Program-made: the position numbers and the translations under genes | Origin: Hyphomicrobiales bacterium | GTDB lineage: Bacteria > Pseudomonadota > Alphaproteobacteria > Rhizobiales > Rhizobiaceae | Reading direction: 5' to 3' | DNA length: 64,000 nt | NCBI GenBank assembly: GCA_900466005.1 | Contig: UEGQ01000003.1 | Coordinates: 310,001 to 374,000, forward strand | Part shown: positions 1 through 8,841 of the stretch, piece by piece | Layout: the number at the start of each line of letters is the position of its first letter | How positions within the stretch are numbered: the stretch's first letter is position 1 | Notes under the pieces: generated by a model | The model's database searches: none | What the model was told of the DNA's origin: nothing | What the model saw: only the letters and a program-made list of their open reading frames with translations

Positions 1-1056
1 GAAGAGTGTTCCGAACCAGGAATCGTCGAGTGCGTAGCCGTTGACCACGCGCACTTCCTTGGCGCCGGCGAAAACCAGCGTCTTGAGGCTGGTTCCCTGT
101 CCCGGGGCGACGGTGACGGCGTCATTCTTGAAGTCGGCCTGATAACGTGGCTGGCCATCAGAAAAGTGCGAGAAGCGGGAGTCGTAGGCGATCGACTGCG
201 GCGGCACGAGAGCCGCTGCCCAATACTTGTCAGTGATGCCGATCCAGCCGCCGGTCGCCTTGTCGTTCGTGACGCCTTCCTCTTCAATGTCGCCGTACTT
301 CTCCTCAATAAGGCTGCCATTCGCGCCAATCACCCCGAGAAAGCCCTCGTGCAGCACGTAGACAGAAGGTGTCGTCGGCTTGTTGTAACGGGTGATGCGG
401 CCGTAGGGCGCAACCGAGGCGGCCGTCGCGCCGCCGTTCTTGATCGAGTCCTCGACCGTCAGCATGTAGTGCCTGTCGACGGAGATCTTGCGGGTGAAGG
501 TCAGACCTGCCTCATTGGTGTAGGAGAGCGTGACCGGCGTCGCCTGGGTCAGCTTGTCGCCCTCGGCCAGCGTCCAGACGGTCGACGGTCCGGGAGCCGC
601 GCCAGCGCCTTCGCCTGAAATATAGCCGAGCTCGGCGAAGTAGCCGTCTTTCGTGTCGGCCGGGCTGAAGAGAGTGATGATCGGGCTCTGCGGATCGACG
701 GTTTCGCGGTATCCCTTGAGTTTGAGGTCGTCGAAACGGGCGCCGGTCAGATTGATCGAGCCGGAAAGTGCAGGTGTGTCGATCGCGACGCGGGCTGTCT
801 TGGCGATGGCTTCCTCGCGGGTAGCCGTCGCGCCAGCCTGGCCGGATGCCGGCAGGGCGCCGGAAACCTGAGCTCCCGCCGATGGCTTCTCCGCCGGGCT
901 TTCACTTCCGGCCGGCGCCGTCTTCGCCTGTTCGGCGATGCGTGCCTGCTCCTGACGTTGTGCCTCGATCTTCGGATTCATGTAGAAGAATTGCCAGGCG
1001 AGCACGATCAGCACGGATAGGGCAATCGCGATGAAGTAATTGCGTTTGTTTTCCAT
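1..1056 (-). CDS. yidC: Membrane protein insertase YidC (partial, N-terminal 352 codons)
   Basis: YidC/Oxa1 family insertase, which inserts and folds inner-membrane proteins alone or with SecYEG. The visible part begins with a signal-anchor helix (about residues 6-24, following MENKRNYF) and continues into the large periplasmic P1 beta-sandwich domain typical of Gram-negative YidC. The five-helix catalytic core lies beyond the window edge at base 1. The start ATG overlaps the rnpA stop as TGATG, so the two genes are probably translationally coupled. Gene order rpmH-rnpA-yidC is widely conserved. The low-complexity Ala/Pro/Gln stretch after the anchor is usual in rhizobial YidC. Confidence 0.95.
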   Translation of the reverse strand, partial: MENKRNYFIAIALSVLIVLAWQFFYMNPKIEAQRQEQARIAEQAKTAPAGSESPAEKPSAGAQVSGALPASGQAGATATREEAIAKTARVAIDTPALSGSINLTGARFDDLKLKGYRETVDPQSPIITLFSPADTKDGYFAELGYISGEGAGAAPGPSTVWTLAEGDKLTQATPVTLSYTNEAGLTFTRKISVDRHYMLTVEDSIKNGGATAASVAPYGRITRYNKPTTPSVYVLHEGFLGVIGANGSLIEEKYGDIEEEGVTNDKATGGWIGITDKYWAAALVPPQSIAYDSRFSHFSDGQPRYQADFKNDAVTVAPGQGTSLKTLVFAGAKEVRVVNGYALDDSWFGTLF

Positions 1057-1445
1057 CACACTTTCCTGGGACGGGTCTGGGAAGACCGCTTGTGTTTCGG
1101 CCTGGCTTCGATCCGTTCAGCCAGTTCTTCCGTGATCTCTGTAAAGGACGCCGACAGTACCTCTCGCCGGGCGACAACCACATAGTCATGTCCCGACTGC
1201 ATTGCAAACCCCGCCTTCACGCGCACAGCCTCCTTGAGGCGGCGGCGCATGCGGTTGCGCTCGACGGCATTGCCATGTTTCTTGGTGACTGTGAAGCCGA
1301 CTCTCGGCTCGCCCTCGGGCTCATTGCGATCGAGCACTTCGAGGAGAAAAAGGCCGCCGCGGCGCTTCTCGCCTTCGCGGACAGCAAGAAACTGCGGCCG
1401 GCTCTTCAGCCGCCCGACAGTTTTCGTTGGTTCATCAGACGTCAT
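1056..1445 (-). CDS. rnpA: Ribonuclease P protein component
   Basis: Small basic protein (129 aa, the usual length) that binds the catalytic RNase P RNA and supports 5' maturation of pre-tRNA. The family signature ERNRMRRRL, the RNR motif, lies at about residues 62-70, after the [15 protein letters not shown] segment. It lies directly downstream of rpmH and its TGA overlaps the yidC ATG. The C-terminal tail is rich in Lys and Arg. Confidence 0.95.
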   Translation of the reverse strand: MTSDEPTKTVGRLKSRPQFLAVREGEKRRGGLFLLEVLDRNEPEGEPRVGFTVTKKHGNAVERNRMRRRLKEAVRVKAGFAMQSGHDYVVVARREVLSASFTEITEELAERIEARPKHKRSSQTRPRKV

Positions 1446-1478
1446 TCGCCCGTTTCCTGGGATCGGGCACGTCCGGCC

Positions 1479-1613
1479 TTAAGCCGAAAGACGCTTGCGA
1501 CCGCGAGCGCGGCGTGCGGCGAGAACCTTGCGGCCGCCGTTGGTGGCCATACGCGCACGGAAGCCGTGGCGACGCTTGCGAACAAGCTTGGAAGGTTGGT
1601 AGGTACGCTTCAT
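1479..1613 (-). CDS. rpmH: 50S ribosomal protein L34
   Basis: 44-residue ribosomal protein L34. The reading begins [20 protein letters not shown] and ends GRKRLSA before a TAA, which is the textbook L34 sequence and length. It is the first gene of the minus-strand rpmH-rnpA-yidC operon, about 110 bases downstream of a predicted promoter at 1730-1758. Confidence 0.97.
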   Translation of the reverse strand: MKRTYQPSKLVRKRRHGFRARMATNGGRKVLAARRARGRKRLSA

Positions 1614-2035
1614 TTATTTAATACCGCGGTGTGCGGCCCTTCTTGGGTTTGCATTTCTGCAAGAGCGTTGGAGTTTCGCACGGCGGGTCCGCCGCTTGAG
1701 CGGCAGGTATCTCCGGGCGTGCGGGGGCGCTTATACGGGCGAAGACCCCGAGAGTCAATCGGTTGCGCGGGTGCCGCGTGGCGTAGTGCGAGCCGCCAGC
1801 AGGATCAGTCTTTTCTGCAGCCTCAGGTAAATGCACCGGCCCGACGCCATCAAAAGATGTAAAAATTGTCGCACCAAAAGTAGATACGAGCTTTCAACTT
1901 CCTATTGCATCTTGAGGAAGCATCACGTCTTCGCACCCGCACAATAGATGCGAAAGACTTCATTAACGCTGCGTGTATAAAATTCCTATAATTTGATGGG
2001 CTTTCGCCCCGGATTATTGGAGAGGGGTTATATTC
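1614..2035. other. Intergenic region between rpmH and the chemoreceptor gene
   Basis: Divergent gap of about 420 bases. It holds the rpmH promoter and leader on the minus strand, and an AT-richer stretch (about 1850-2000) that should contain the chemoreceptor promoter. GGAGAGGGG just before 2036 serves as ribosome binding site. No convincing gene is visible. Confidence 0.6.
1730..1758 (-). promoter_or_regulatory. Sigma70-type promoter of the rpmH-rnpA-yidC operon
   Basis: On the minus strand, TTGACT (1758-1753) is followed after exactly 17 bases by TATAAG (1735-1730). This is close to the vegetative consensus. It would give a leader of about 110 bases before rpmH, containing a small inverted repeat (GCCGC/GCGGC, 1691-1704). 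Inferred from sequence only. Confidence 0.65.
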
Positions 2036-4084
2036 GTGAAAATTGGCGGCAAGATTTATTCTCTTGTGGGCATGCTGGGTTTCGCAGCTGTCGTCATCGG
2101 GGTGATAGGCGTCTACGTCACCAACCAGTATGCCCAAAGGGCAGAAGCGTTGCGTACCACTTCCGAACGAGTCTACCTCGGGGAGCATATGAACCGGGTG
2201 GTGACGGCGGTGGTCATGGAGGCGCGTGGGATCTACGCCGCTCCGACGACCGAGAAGGCGGGTTCCTTTGCGAAAGGGCTCCTCAAGAATCTTGACGAGA
2301 TCGACCGTGTGATTGCCGCCTGGACGCCGCTCGTTCCGGCCGAACAGCAGGCTGCGTTCGACGCGATGGTCGGAAAAGCAGCAGAATTCCGCACGTTCCG
2401 CACCGAGACCGCGCGTCTCGGCACGGAGGTTGATCCGAAGGCGGCCAATGAACAGGGCAACAACGAGGCTAACCGCGCCAACCGGAAGGCCTTCCAGGCC
2501 GATATCGATGCGGTCGTCGAACAGGACAAGGCCGCGCTTCAGGAGATCACGGCATCGCTCAAGTCGTTTCAGACCTTCATGCTGATGCTGATCGCGGGGG
2601 TCACGTTCGTGGCTGTCGCCGGCGGCGCCGGTTTCGGTATGTTCGTCGCCGTCAATCAGCTCAGCCGACCGATCCGAAATGTCACGAACGCCATGAAGAA
2701 GATCTCCGATGGAGACTACGGCGTCGACATTCCGTATGCCGGGCGTGCGGACGAGATCGGTGAGATGGCGGCCGCGGTCGAAATCTTCAAGCAGAACGGA
2801 CTTGCGGTCCAGCGCCTCAACGCGCAGGAAGCGGCCATGCGGGCGAAGAGCGACGACCTGCAATCCAGCATGTCGGTGGTGGTGGCCGCTGCGGCCGACG
2901 GCGATTTCGGCCGGCGGATCGAAAAGCGCTACGACGATGCCAATCTCGATCGTTTCGCGGCCAATATCAACGCGCTTCTGACGGCGGTCGACGCCGGCGT
3001 CGCGGAGACGCGCCGCGTGGTGGCGAGCCTGTCGGCAGGGGATCTGACGCAGAGCATGCATGGTGACTTCCGGGGCGCCTTCGCCGAGCTGCAGGTGAAC
3101 GTCAACGCCACCGTCGACCGGTTGCGGCAGATGATGATCGACATCCGCGGCAAGACCGACCTCATCGACGGCAATGCCGACGAGCTCATGTCGGCCACCA
3201 ACGATCTCGCCAAGCGCACGGAACAACAGGCCGCCGCTCTCGAGGAAACCTCCGCGGCACTCGACGAGATCACAGTCGTCGTTCGTGGCTCGAGTGAGAG
3301 GGCCCAGGAAGCGAGCGCGATGGTCAGCGAAGCGACCCGCAGCGCCGCCCAGTCGGCGATGGTCGTCGGCGAGGCTGTCGAGGCGATGGGGCGCATCGAG
3401 CAGGCCTCCCGCGAGATCTCTCAGATCATCAACGTGATCGACGAGATCGCCTTCCAGACGAATCTGCTGGCGCTGAACGCCGGCGTCGAGGCGGCTCGCG
3501 CCGGTGAGGCAGGCAAGGGCTTTGCGGTCGTGGCCCAGGAAGTGCGCGAGCTTGCGCAGCGTTCGGCGAACGCCGCCAAGGACATCAAGGCGCTCATCAC
3601 CAAGTCGGGCGAGGAAGTATCCGGCGGCGTCAAGCTCGTCCAGAAGACCGGAGAGGCTCTCTCGGAGATTGAAAGCCGGGTGCTGAAGATCAACGACCAT
3701 ATCCATTCGATCGCGACGGCAGCGAAGGAGCAGTCGACCGGCCTGCAGGAGGTCAACACCGCCATCAATCAGATGGATCAGGTTACCCAGCAGAATGCCG
3801 CAATGGTCGAGGAAACCTCCGCGGCGACCCACAAGCTCTCGGAGGAGGCGGATGGCCTCGCCGCACTTGTCGCCCACTTCCGTCTTGCAGACGGCGCAAG
3901 GGGGAATGTGGCCCCCACCCCGCCGGTACATGCGCCGGCACCGGTTCGCGTGCAGGCGGCCGCGTCGAGCGCCCCGCGCAAGCCCGTTGCCTCTCCGGCA
4001 CGGCAAATGCAGGGGAGCGTCGCCCGCGCCTTCGGTGGCGGTGCAGCGGCGGTCGCCCAGGACGCCGACTGGGAGGAATTCTGA
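2036..4084 (+). CDS. Methyl-accepting chemotaxis protein
   Basis: Transmembrane chemoreceptor (682 aa) that signals through CheW/CheA. The start is GTG at 2036 with GGAGAGGGG upstream. TM1 spans about 8-28, then a roughly 150-residue periplasmic four-helix-bundle sensor, TM2 at about 180-206, and a HAMP domain at about 207-260. A second HAMP-like region (about 285-345) follows. The signalling domain has the conserved hairpin tip at about 467-505 ([20 protein letters not shown]). After an Ala/Pro-rich linker the protein ends in DWEEF, which resembles the C-terminal pentapeptide (xWxxF) that tethers CheR/CheB in other receptors. No che genes adjoin it. The ligand is unknown. Confidence 0.92.
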   Translation: MKIGGKIYSLVGMLGFAAVVIGVIGVYVTNQYAQRAEALRTTSERVYLGEHMNRVVTAVVMEARGIYAAPTTEKAGSFAKGLLKNLDEIDRVIAAWTPLVPAEQQAAFDAMVGKAAEFRTFRTETARLGTEVDPKAANEQGNNEANRANRKAFQADIDAVVEQDKAALQEITASLKSFQTFMLMLIAGVTFVAVAGGAGFGMFVAVNQLSRPIRNVTNAMKKISDGDYGVDIPYAGRADEIGEMAAAVEIFKQNGLAVQRLNAQEAAMRAKSDDLQSSMSVVVAAAADGDFGRRIEKRYDDANLDRFAANINALLTAVDAGVAETRRVVASLSAGDLTQSMHGDFRGAFAELQVNVNATVDRLRQMMIDIRGKTDLIDGNADELMSATNDLAKRTEQQAAALEETSAALDEITVVVRGSSERAQEASAMVSEATRSAAQSAMVVGEAVEAMGRIEQASREISQIINVIDEIAFQTNLLALNAGVEAARAGEAGKGFAVVAQEVRELAQRSANAAKDIKALITKSGEEVSGGVKLVQKTGEALSEIESRVLKINDHIHSIATAAKEQSTGLQEVNTAINQMDQVTQQNAAMVEETSAATHKLSEEADGLAALVAHFRLADGARGNVAPTPPVHAPAPVRVQAAASSAPRKPVASPARQMQGSVARAFGGGAAAVAQDADWEEF

Positions 4085-4117
4085 TCGTCCCCAGAGCGTC
4101 GGATAACGAGTGTCATT

Positions 4118-4145
4118 GGGCCGCGGGCGTCGCTCGCGGCCCTTT
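4118..4145 (+). terminator. Hairpin after the chemoreceptor gene
   Basis: Inverted repeat GGGCCGCG (4118-4125) and CGCGGCCC (4135-4142), followed by TTT. It lies 33 bases after the chemoreceptor stop and fits an intrinsic terminator with a short T tract. Confidence 0.6.
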
Positions 4146-4276
4146 CGCGCAGACATTGCAGCTTTAGCGGGCCTCGTTCTTTCGGCACTGCTTATCTTTT
4201 TCTTCCTCTCGGTCTATCCTATGTATGCAATCCGGGGCTTTCTACCGGCGGTAAGATCAGCGGCAAGGAGAAGCCG

Positions 4277-5761
4277 ATGCCAGACGAAATGCGGACGGGA
4301 CCTGACGAGGGCACGCCGAGGCCCGCGATCGTTCCCGGCTTCTTTCAGGGACTGTCCGGCAAGCTCCTCTGGCTCACGATCGTTTTTGTCTTGATTGCCG
4401 AGGTGCTGATCTTCGCGCCCTCGATCGCCACGATGCGCTTGCGCTGGCTGGAGGATAGACTGCGAACCGCGGCTGCCGCGGGCGTCGTGATCGACGGGCT
4501 GCAGCCGATCGAATTGCCGCGGGCGCTGCAGGACGAGGCGCTGATGGCGACGGGCACCAAGGCGATCGTGCTGCGCAAGGACGGGACTTCGCGCCTTCTT
4601 GTCGTCGACAACATGCCACCGAAGGTCGATGCCCAGTTCGACCTGGCCAACGTCCATCCGCTCGGTTCGGTGGGCGATGCGCTCTACACGCTGTTCTTCG
4701 GCGGCGACCGTATCCTCCGTGTCTATGGACCCGTCGGCGAAAGCGACACCGAGATCGAGCTCGTCCTTTCCGAGGACAGTCTGCGCAAGGCGATGCTCTC
4801 CTTCGCGAGGTATCTCGTCACGGTCTCGCTGATCATCTCGGTGATTACCGGCGTCCTCATCTATCTCGCCATCAATCGGATGATGATCCGCCCGGTCCGA
4901 CGTCTCACGTGCAGTATGCGGCAATTCACCGAGGATCCGGAAGATCCCACGCGTATTCTCGTGCCGGACAAGGGCAGCGACGAACTCGCGGTCGCCTCCC
5001 GACATCTCTCGATGATGCAGGAGCAGTTGCACCGGACCCTGAAGCAACAGAAGAACCTCGCCGATCTGGGGCTCGCCGTTTCCAAGATCAATCACGATAT
5101 GCGCAATATTCTGGCGTCCGCGCAGCTGATGTCGGACCGCCTCGCCGATGTCGAGGACCCGATGGTCAAGAGTTTCGCACCGAAGCTTCTGCGTACGATC
5201 GACCGGGCGGTCGGCTATACGAGAGAAGTGCTGGCCTATGGTCAGGCGGCGGAGGCCGAGCCGCGCCGGCGGCGTATTCAGCTTGCCGCCCTCTGCCAGG
5301 AGGTGCGGGACATCCTGGCGATCGATCCGGAAAGCGGCATCGAATTCGTCGACATGGTGGCTGCCGACCTGGAGGTGGACGCTGACAGCGAGCAACTGTT
5401 CCGAGTGATTCACAATCTCTGCCGCAACGCATTGCAGGCGCTGGCGGGGTATGCCGTCGGAGAGTCCGACGTCGTCCGCCGGCTGACGCTCACGGCGCAG
5501 CGGGTCGGCAGCGTGGTTTCAATCGCCATCGACGACACCGGGCCCGGCATGCCGCGCAAGGCGCGAGAAAATCTCTTTGCCGCTTTTCGCGGTGCCGCGC
5601 GATCCGGAGGAACGGGACTTGGTCTGGCGATCGCCCGGGAACTCGTGCTGGCCCACGGCGGCACCATCGCACTCGTGGAAAAGCCCGGACCGGGCACGCT
5701 CTTCAGGATCGAGATCCCTGACCGGCCAGTGGCCCTCGACGACTGGCGAGCCCGGGCATGA
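4277..5761 (+). CDS. Membrane-bound sensor histidine kinase
   Basis: Two-component sensor kinase, 494 aa. TM1 lies at about 29-48 and TM2 at about 178-200, flanking a periplasmic domain of roughly 130 residues. A HAMP-like segment (about 200-255) follows. The phosphoacceptor region reads KINHDMRNILA with His273. The ATPase domain has an N box at 379-388 (HNLCRNALQA), a G1 box DTGPGM at 420-425 and a G2 box GGTGLGL at 444-450. The H box (HDMRN) differs from the common HExxTP form. No response regulator gene adjoins it, so the partner must be elsewhere. Stimulus unknown. Confidence 0.9.
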   Translation: MPDEMRTGPDEGTPRPAIVPGFFQGLSGKLLWLTIVFVLIAEVLIFAPSIATMRLRWLEDRLRTAAAAGVVIDGLQPIELPRALQDEALMATGTKAIVLRKDGTSRLLVVDNMPPKVDAQFDLANVHPLGSVGDALYTLFFGGDRILRVYGPVGESDTEIELVLSEDSLRKAMLSFARYLVTVSLIISVITGVLIYLAINRMMIRPVRRLTCSMRQFTEDPEDPTRILVPDKGSDELAVASRHLSMMQEQLHRTLKQQKNLADLGLAVSKINHDMRNILASAQLMSDRLADVEDPMVKSFAPKLLRTIDRAVGYTREVLAYGQAAEAEPRRRRIQLAALCQEVRDILAIDPESGIEFVDMVAADLEVDADSEQLFRVIHNLCRNALQALAGYAVGESDVVRRLTLTAQRVGSVVSIAIDDTGPGMPRKARENLFAAFRGAARSGGTGLGLAIARELVLAHGGTIALVEKPGPGTLFRIEIPDRPVALDDWRARA

Positions 5762-5833
5762 CCGTATTTCATGTGAAAACAAACACATGGCAGGATTATG
5801 ATGCGAAAATGACGGATTTTTTCTGAAATTCGC

Positions 5834-5861
5834 TTGCAATCCTCCGCGCCACGCTTTAGAG
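5834..5861 (+). promoter_or_regulatory. Possible promoter of tRNA-Arg
   Basis: TTGCAA (5834-5839) and TTAGAG (5856-5861) with a 16-base spacer, ending 36 bases before the mature tRNA 5' end. A reasonable but imperfect rhizobial vegetative promoter. Confidence 0.4.
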
Positions 5862-5897
5862 GATCGCCACGCAGCCGGTGACACACCGGCACGGCAC

Positions 5898-5974
5898 GCA
5901 CCCGTAGCTCAGCTGGATAGAGCACCAGACTACGAATCTGGGGGTCAGGAGTTCGAATCTCTTCGGGTGCGCCA
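5898..5974 (+). tRNA. tRNA-Arg (anticodon ACG)
   Basis: Full cloverleaf of 77 bases. The acceptor stem GCACCCG pairs with CGGGTGC (5964-5970). The anticodon stem is CCAGA/TCTGG with loop CTACGAA, anticodon ACG at 5932-5934. The T arm carries GTTCGAATC, and CCA is encoded at 5972-5974. A34 would be deaminated to inosine by TadA to read CGU, CGC and CGA. Confidence 0.97.
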
Positions 5975-6028
5975 TTCTTTCCTTGAAAATTCGAAGATCT
6001 TGCGAGCCGCGCGCTTGCCGTTGCGTGT

Positions 6029-8599
6029 TCACGCGAGCCGGCGTCGTCGCCCTTTCGTCCGCGGGCGAAACAGGTGTTGCTTCGCAACTTCCGTGGCCGC
6101 CAGATAAGCGGCGATGATCAGGATCGCCGCTCCCATCTGCGTCGTAGACAGCGGCACGAAATCGAACACCCCCGCCAGTGTTCCGAGATAGGGAATGGTG
6201 AGCGTCGCGCCGGCGACGACAATTGTCGACCAGAGAAGCAGCGAGCTTGGTTTGCTTCGCCAGGCTGGCTTGCGGGTGCGCAGCACCAGCACGACGCCCA
6301 ATTCGGTCAACAGCGAAATCATGAACCACGATGTCTGGAACGTCGCCTCGCTCGCGTGGAAGACGAAAAGCAGGGTGGCGAAGGTCAGCATGTCGAAACA
6401 GGAGCTGATCAGCCCGAATACCACCATGAAGCGCTGGATGTCGTGGATGCTCCACCGCTGCGGCGTGGCGATCTGTTCCGGATCGGCATTGTCGCTCGAA
6501 ATCGCAATCGACGGCATGTCGGAAAGGAAGTTGTTGAGCAGGATCTGCTTGGCCGAGAGCGGCAGGTACGGCAGCAGGGGGGTGGCAAGCGCCATGCTCA
6601 CCATGTTGCCGAAATTGGCACTTGTCGTGATCGCGATGTATTTCAACGTATTGGCAAAAGTCCGCCGGCCCTCCTCGATACCGGAGCACAGCACGTCGAG
6701 GTCACGATTGAGAAGGATGATGTCGGCGCTCTCGCGGGCGACGTCCACCGCCTGCTCCACCGAAATACCGACGTCGGCGACGTGCAGCGCCGGAGCGTCG
6801 TTGATGCCGTCGCCCAGGTAACCCACCGAGTGACCCGTCCGTTGCAGTGCGCGGATGATCCTTTCCTTCTGCTGCGGATCGACCTCGACGAAGAGGTCAG
6901 TGCGCGCGGCCAGATTCCACAGGGCTTCGTCGTTCAGTCTCCCGATCTCGTCGCCGGTCAGGATGCCGGCCGGGTTGAGGCCGACAACCTGCGCGACGTG
7001 AGCAGTGACGAAGCGGTTGTCGCCGCTGATGACCTTGATGCGTATGCCGAGCGCGGCGAGATCCTCGATCGTCTTCCTCGCCTCGGCCTTCGGTGGGTCC
7101 TCGAACACAAGGAAGCCGCGTAGCGTCATCCCGGCTTCGTCGTCGCGGGTATAATCCGCCTTCACACCCGCCTCGCGGGTCGCAATCGCCAACACGCGGT
7201 AGCCTTCAGCGCCTCGGGTCTTGGGAAATCCGGCCAAATCCTCCCGCAGATCGTCGTCCAGCGGGATCGTCGCGCCACTCCGCGAGACGGAGGTGCACGC
7301 GGCGAGCACATTGTCGAACGCTCCTTTGGTGACGATCAGGCGTTGCGACGAATCGTCAGGGCTTTCGACGACGATGGTCAGCAGCCGGCGGGTGAAATCA
7401 TAAGGGATCTCGTCGATCTTCGAGTAGCCGGAGATCGCCAGGTTCGTCCCTTCGCCTTTCGCGATGATTGCGGCGTCGATCGGGTTCTCGATTCCCGTCT
7501 CAAAAGAGGCGTTGAGGAAAGCAAACTGCAGAACCTCGTCCGAATGGCGACCATCGGCATCGACGGTGTCATGCAGCACAACCGTTCCCTCTGTCAGCGT
7601 GCCCGTCTTGTCGGTGCAGAAGATGTCCATGCTGCCGAGGTTCTCGATCGCTTCGAGCCGGCGAACGATGACGCCGCGTTCGCTCATGGTCTTGGCGCCG
7701 GCAGAAAGTGTCACGGTGATGATCGCCGGCAGGAGTTCCGGCGAGAGGCCGACGGCAAGTGCGACAGCGAAGAGCAACGATTCCGCCACCGGCCTGTCGA
7801 GCAGCAGATTGACGGTCAGCACGAAGAGTATGATCAGCACCATTACGCGGATCAGCAGGTAACCGAACCGACGCACCCCGCGGGCGAAGTCCGTCTCTCC
7901 GGGGCTCCCGCGGAGTCTTGCGGCGACGGCACCGAACTCACTTTGCCTCCCGGTCCTCACGGCAAGCACCCTCGCCGTGCCACTGCGCACGGAGGCGCCG
8001 AGGAAGACGGCGTTGGTTCGCGCGGAGATCGGCACGTCGGCACCGACCTTTCCCGGCCGCTTCTCGACGGGGAAGGATTCGCCCGTCATCGCTGCTTCGC
8101 TGACCAGGAAGTCGGCAGCATCGAGCACGAGACCGTCGGCAGGGATCAGGTTGCCCGCCGAGAGCAGCACGATGTCGCCAGGGACGACCGAGGAGACCGG
8201 CACCATCTGCTCGATACCGTCCCGCACGACGCGACAGGTGAGTGCCAGGCGACGTTTCAGTGCCTCTACCGCCTGCGAGGCCCTGTTCTCCTGATAGAAG
8301 CCGAGGAGGGAGCTTCCGAGCACGATCACGACGACGATGGCTGCATCGACCCATTGCTGTAGGAGCATCGAGACCATCGCTGCAAAGACGAGGATTAGAA
8401 CGAGCGGGCTTTCGAATTGGCGTAGCAGCAGCCGGATGGTGCTGACCCTGGCGGTGTCCTCGATCGAATTCGACCCGATCTGCGCAAGTCTTTCCTCCAC
8501 CTGCAATGTCGTGAGGCCGCCGGCACCGGAGCCGAACGCACCGGCCAGCTCGTCGCCGTCTCTCGTCCAGTAGGGCTTGTCCTGTGCACTGCTGTTCAT
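6029..8599 (-). CDS. mgtA: Magnesium-translocating P-type ATPase (P3B)
   Basis: 856-residue P-type ATPase predicted to import Mg2+ into the cytoplasm. It has the P-type cation ATPase N-terminus, TM pairs at about 63-102 and 246-300, the actuator loop TGES at 172-175, the phosphorylation motif DKTGTLT with Asp330, the hinge GDGINDAPAL, and a C-terminal set of TM helices. GLSPELLP at 284-291 and NNFLSDMPSIAISSDNAD in the C-terminal membrane region are typical of the MgtA/MgtB branch and argue against Ca2+, K+ or Cu+ pumps. It converges on tRNA-Arg and is divergent from the CoA-transferase gene. No PhoQ or MgtC gene is nearby. Confidence 0.93.
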   Translation of the reverse strand: MNSSAQDKPYWTRDGDELAGAFGSGAGGLTTLQVEERLAQIGSNSIEDTARVSTIRLLLRQFESPLVLILVFAAMVSMLLQQWVDAAIVVVIVLGSSLLGFYQENRASQAVEALKRRLALTCRVVRDGIEQMVPVSSVVPGDIVLLSAGNLIPADGLVLDAADFLVSEAAMTGESFPVEKRPGKVGADVPISARTNAVFLGASVRSGTARVLAVRTGRQSEFGAVAARLRGSPGETDFARGVRRFGYLLIRVMVLIILFVLTVNLLLDRPVAESLLFAVALAVGLSPELLPAIITVTLSAGAKTMSERGVIVRRLEAIENLGSMDIFCTDKTGTLTEGTVVLHDTVDADGRHSDEVLQFAFLNASFETGIENPIDAAIIAKGEGTNLAISGYSKIDEIPYDFTRRLLTIVVESPDDSSQRLIVTKGAFDNVLAACTSVSRSGATIPLDDDLREDLAGFPKTRGAEGYRVLAIATREAGVKADYTRDDEAGMTLRGFLVFEDPPKAEARKTIEDLAALGIRIKVISGDNRFVTAHVAQVVGLNPAGILTGDEIGRLNDEALWNLAARTDLFVEVDPQQKERIIRALQRTGHSVGYLGDGINDAPALHVADVGISVEQAVDVARESADIILLNRDLDVLCSGIEEGRRTFANTLKYIAITTSANFGNMVSMALATPLLPYLPLSAKQILLNNFLSDMPSIAISSDNADPEQIATPQRWSIHDIQRFMVVFGLISSCFDMLTFATLLFVFHASEATFQTSWFMISLLTELGVVLVLRTRKPAWRSKPSSLLLWSTIVVAGATLTIPYLGTLAGVFDFVPLSTTQMGAAILIIAAYLAATEVAKQHLFRPRTKGRRRRLA

Positions 8600-8841
8600 C
8601 GGTTGCTCCGATCAGAACCGTCTTGCGGAACCATCGGTATCTCGATTCCCTTCTCGTCGGAAATTCAAGAGCCATTCGGTGTCGGATCGGGGCGGGTCAT
8701 GGTTGCGGTATGCGTTTTTCGCATGTCAGGTTCGCATCGCATGCGACTGAAGAATGATTGCAACGGCGGCGTCCGCGCCTTTAAGCCATCCGCAACTCAT
8801 GGGACGAGACTGCCCGTCCCGCATCTGGCCGAGGAGAGATC

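Noticed and set aside
1618..1836. 72-codon minus frame upstream of rpmH
   Set aside because: Covers the rpmH promoter and leader; no ribosome site or similarity.
1850..4156. Very long open frame (768 codons) antisense to the chemoreceptor gene
   Set aside because: It mirrors the GC-rich codon pattern of the sense gene, has no ribosome site or recognisable domain, and is full of Arg, Gly and His as expected of an antisense shadow.
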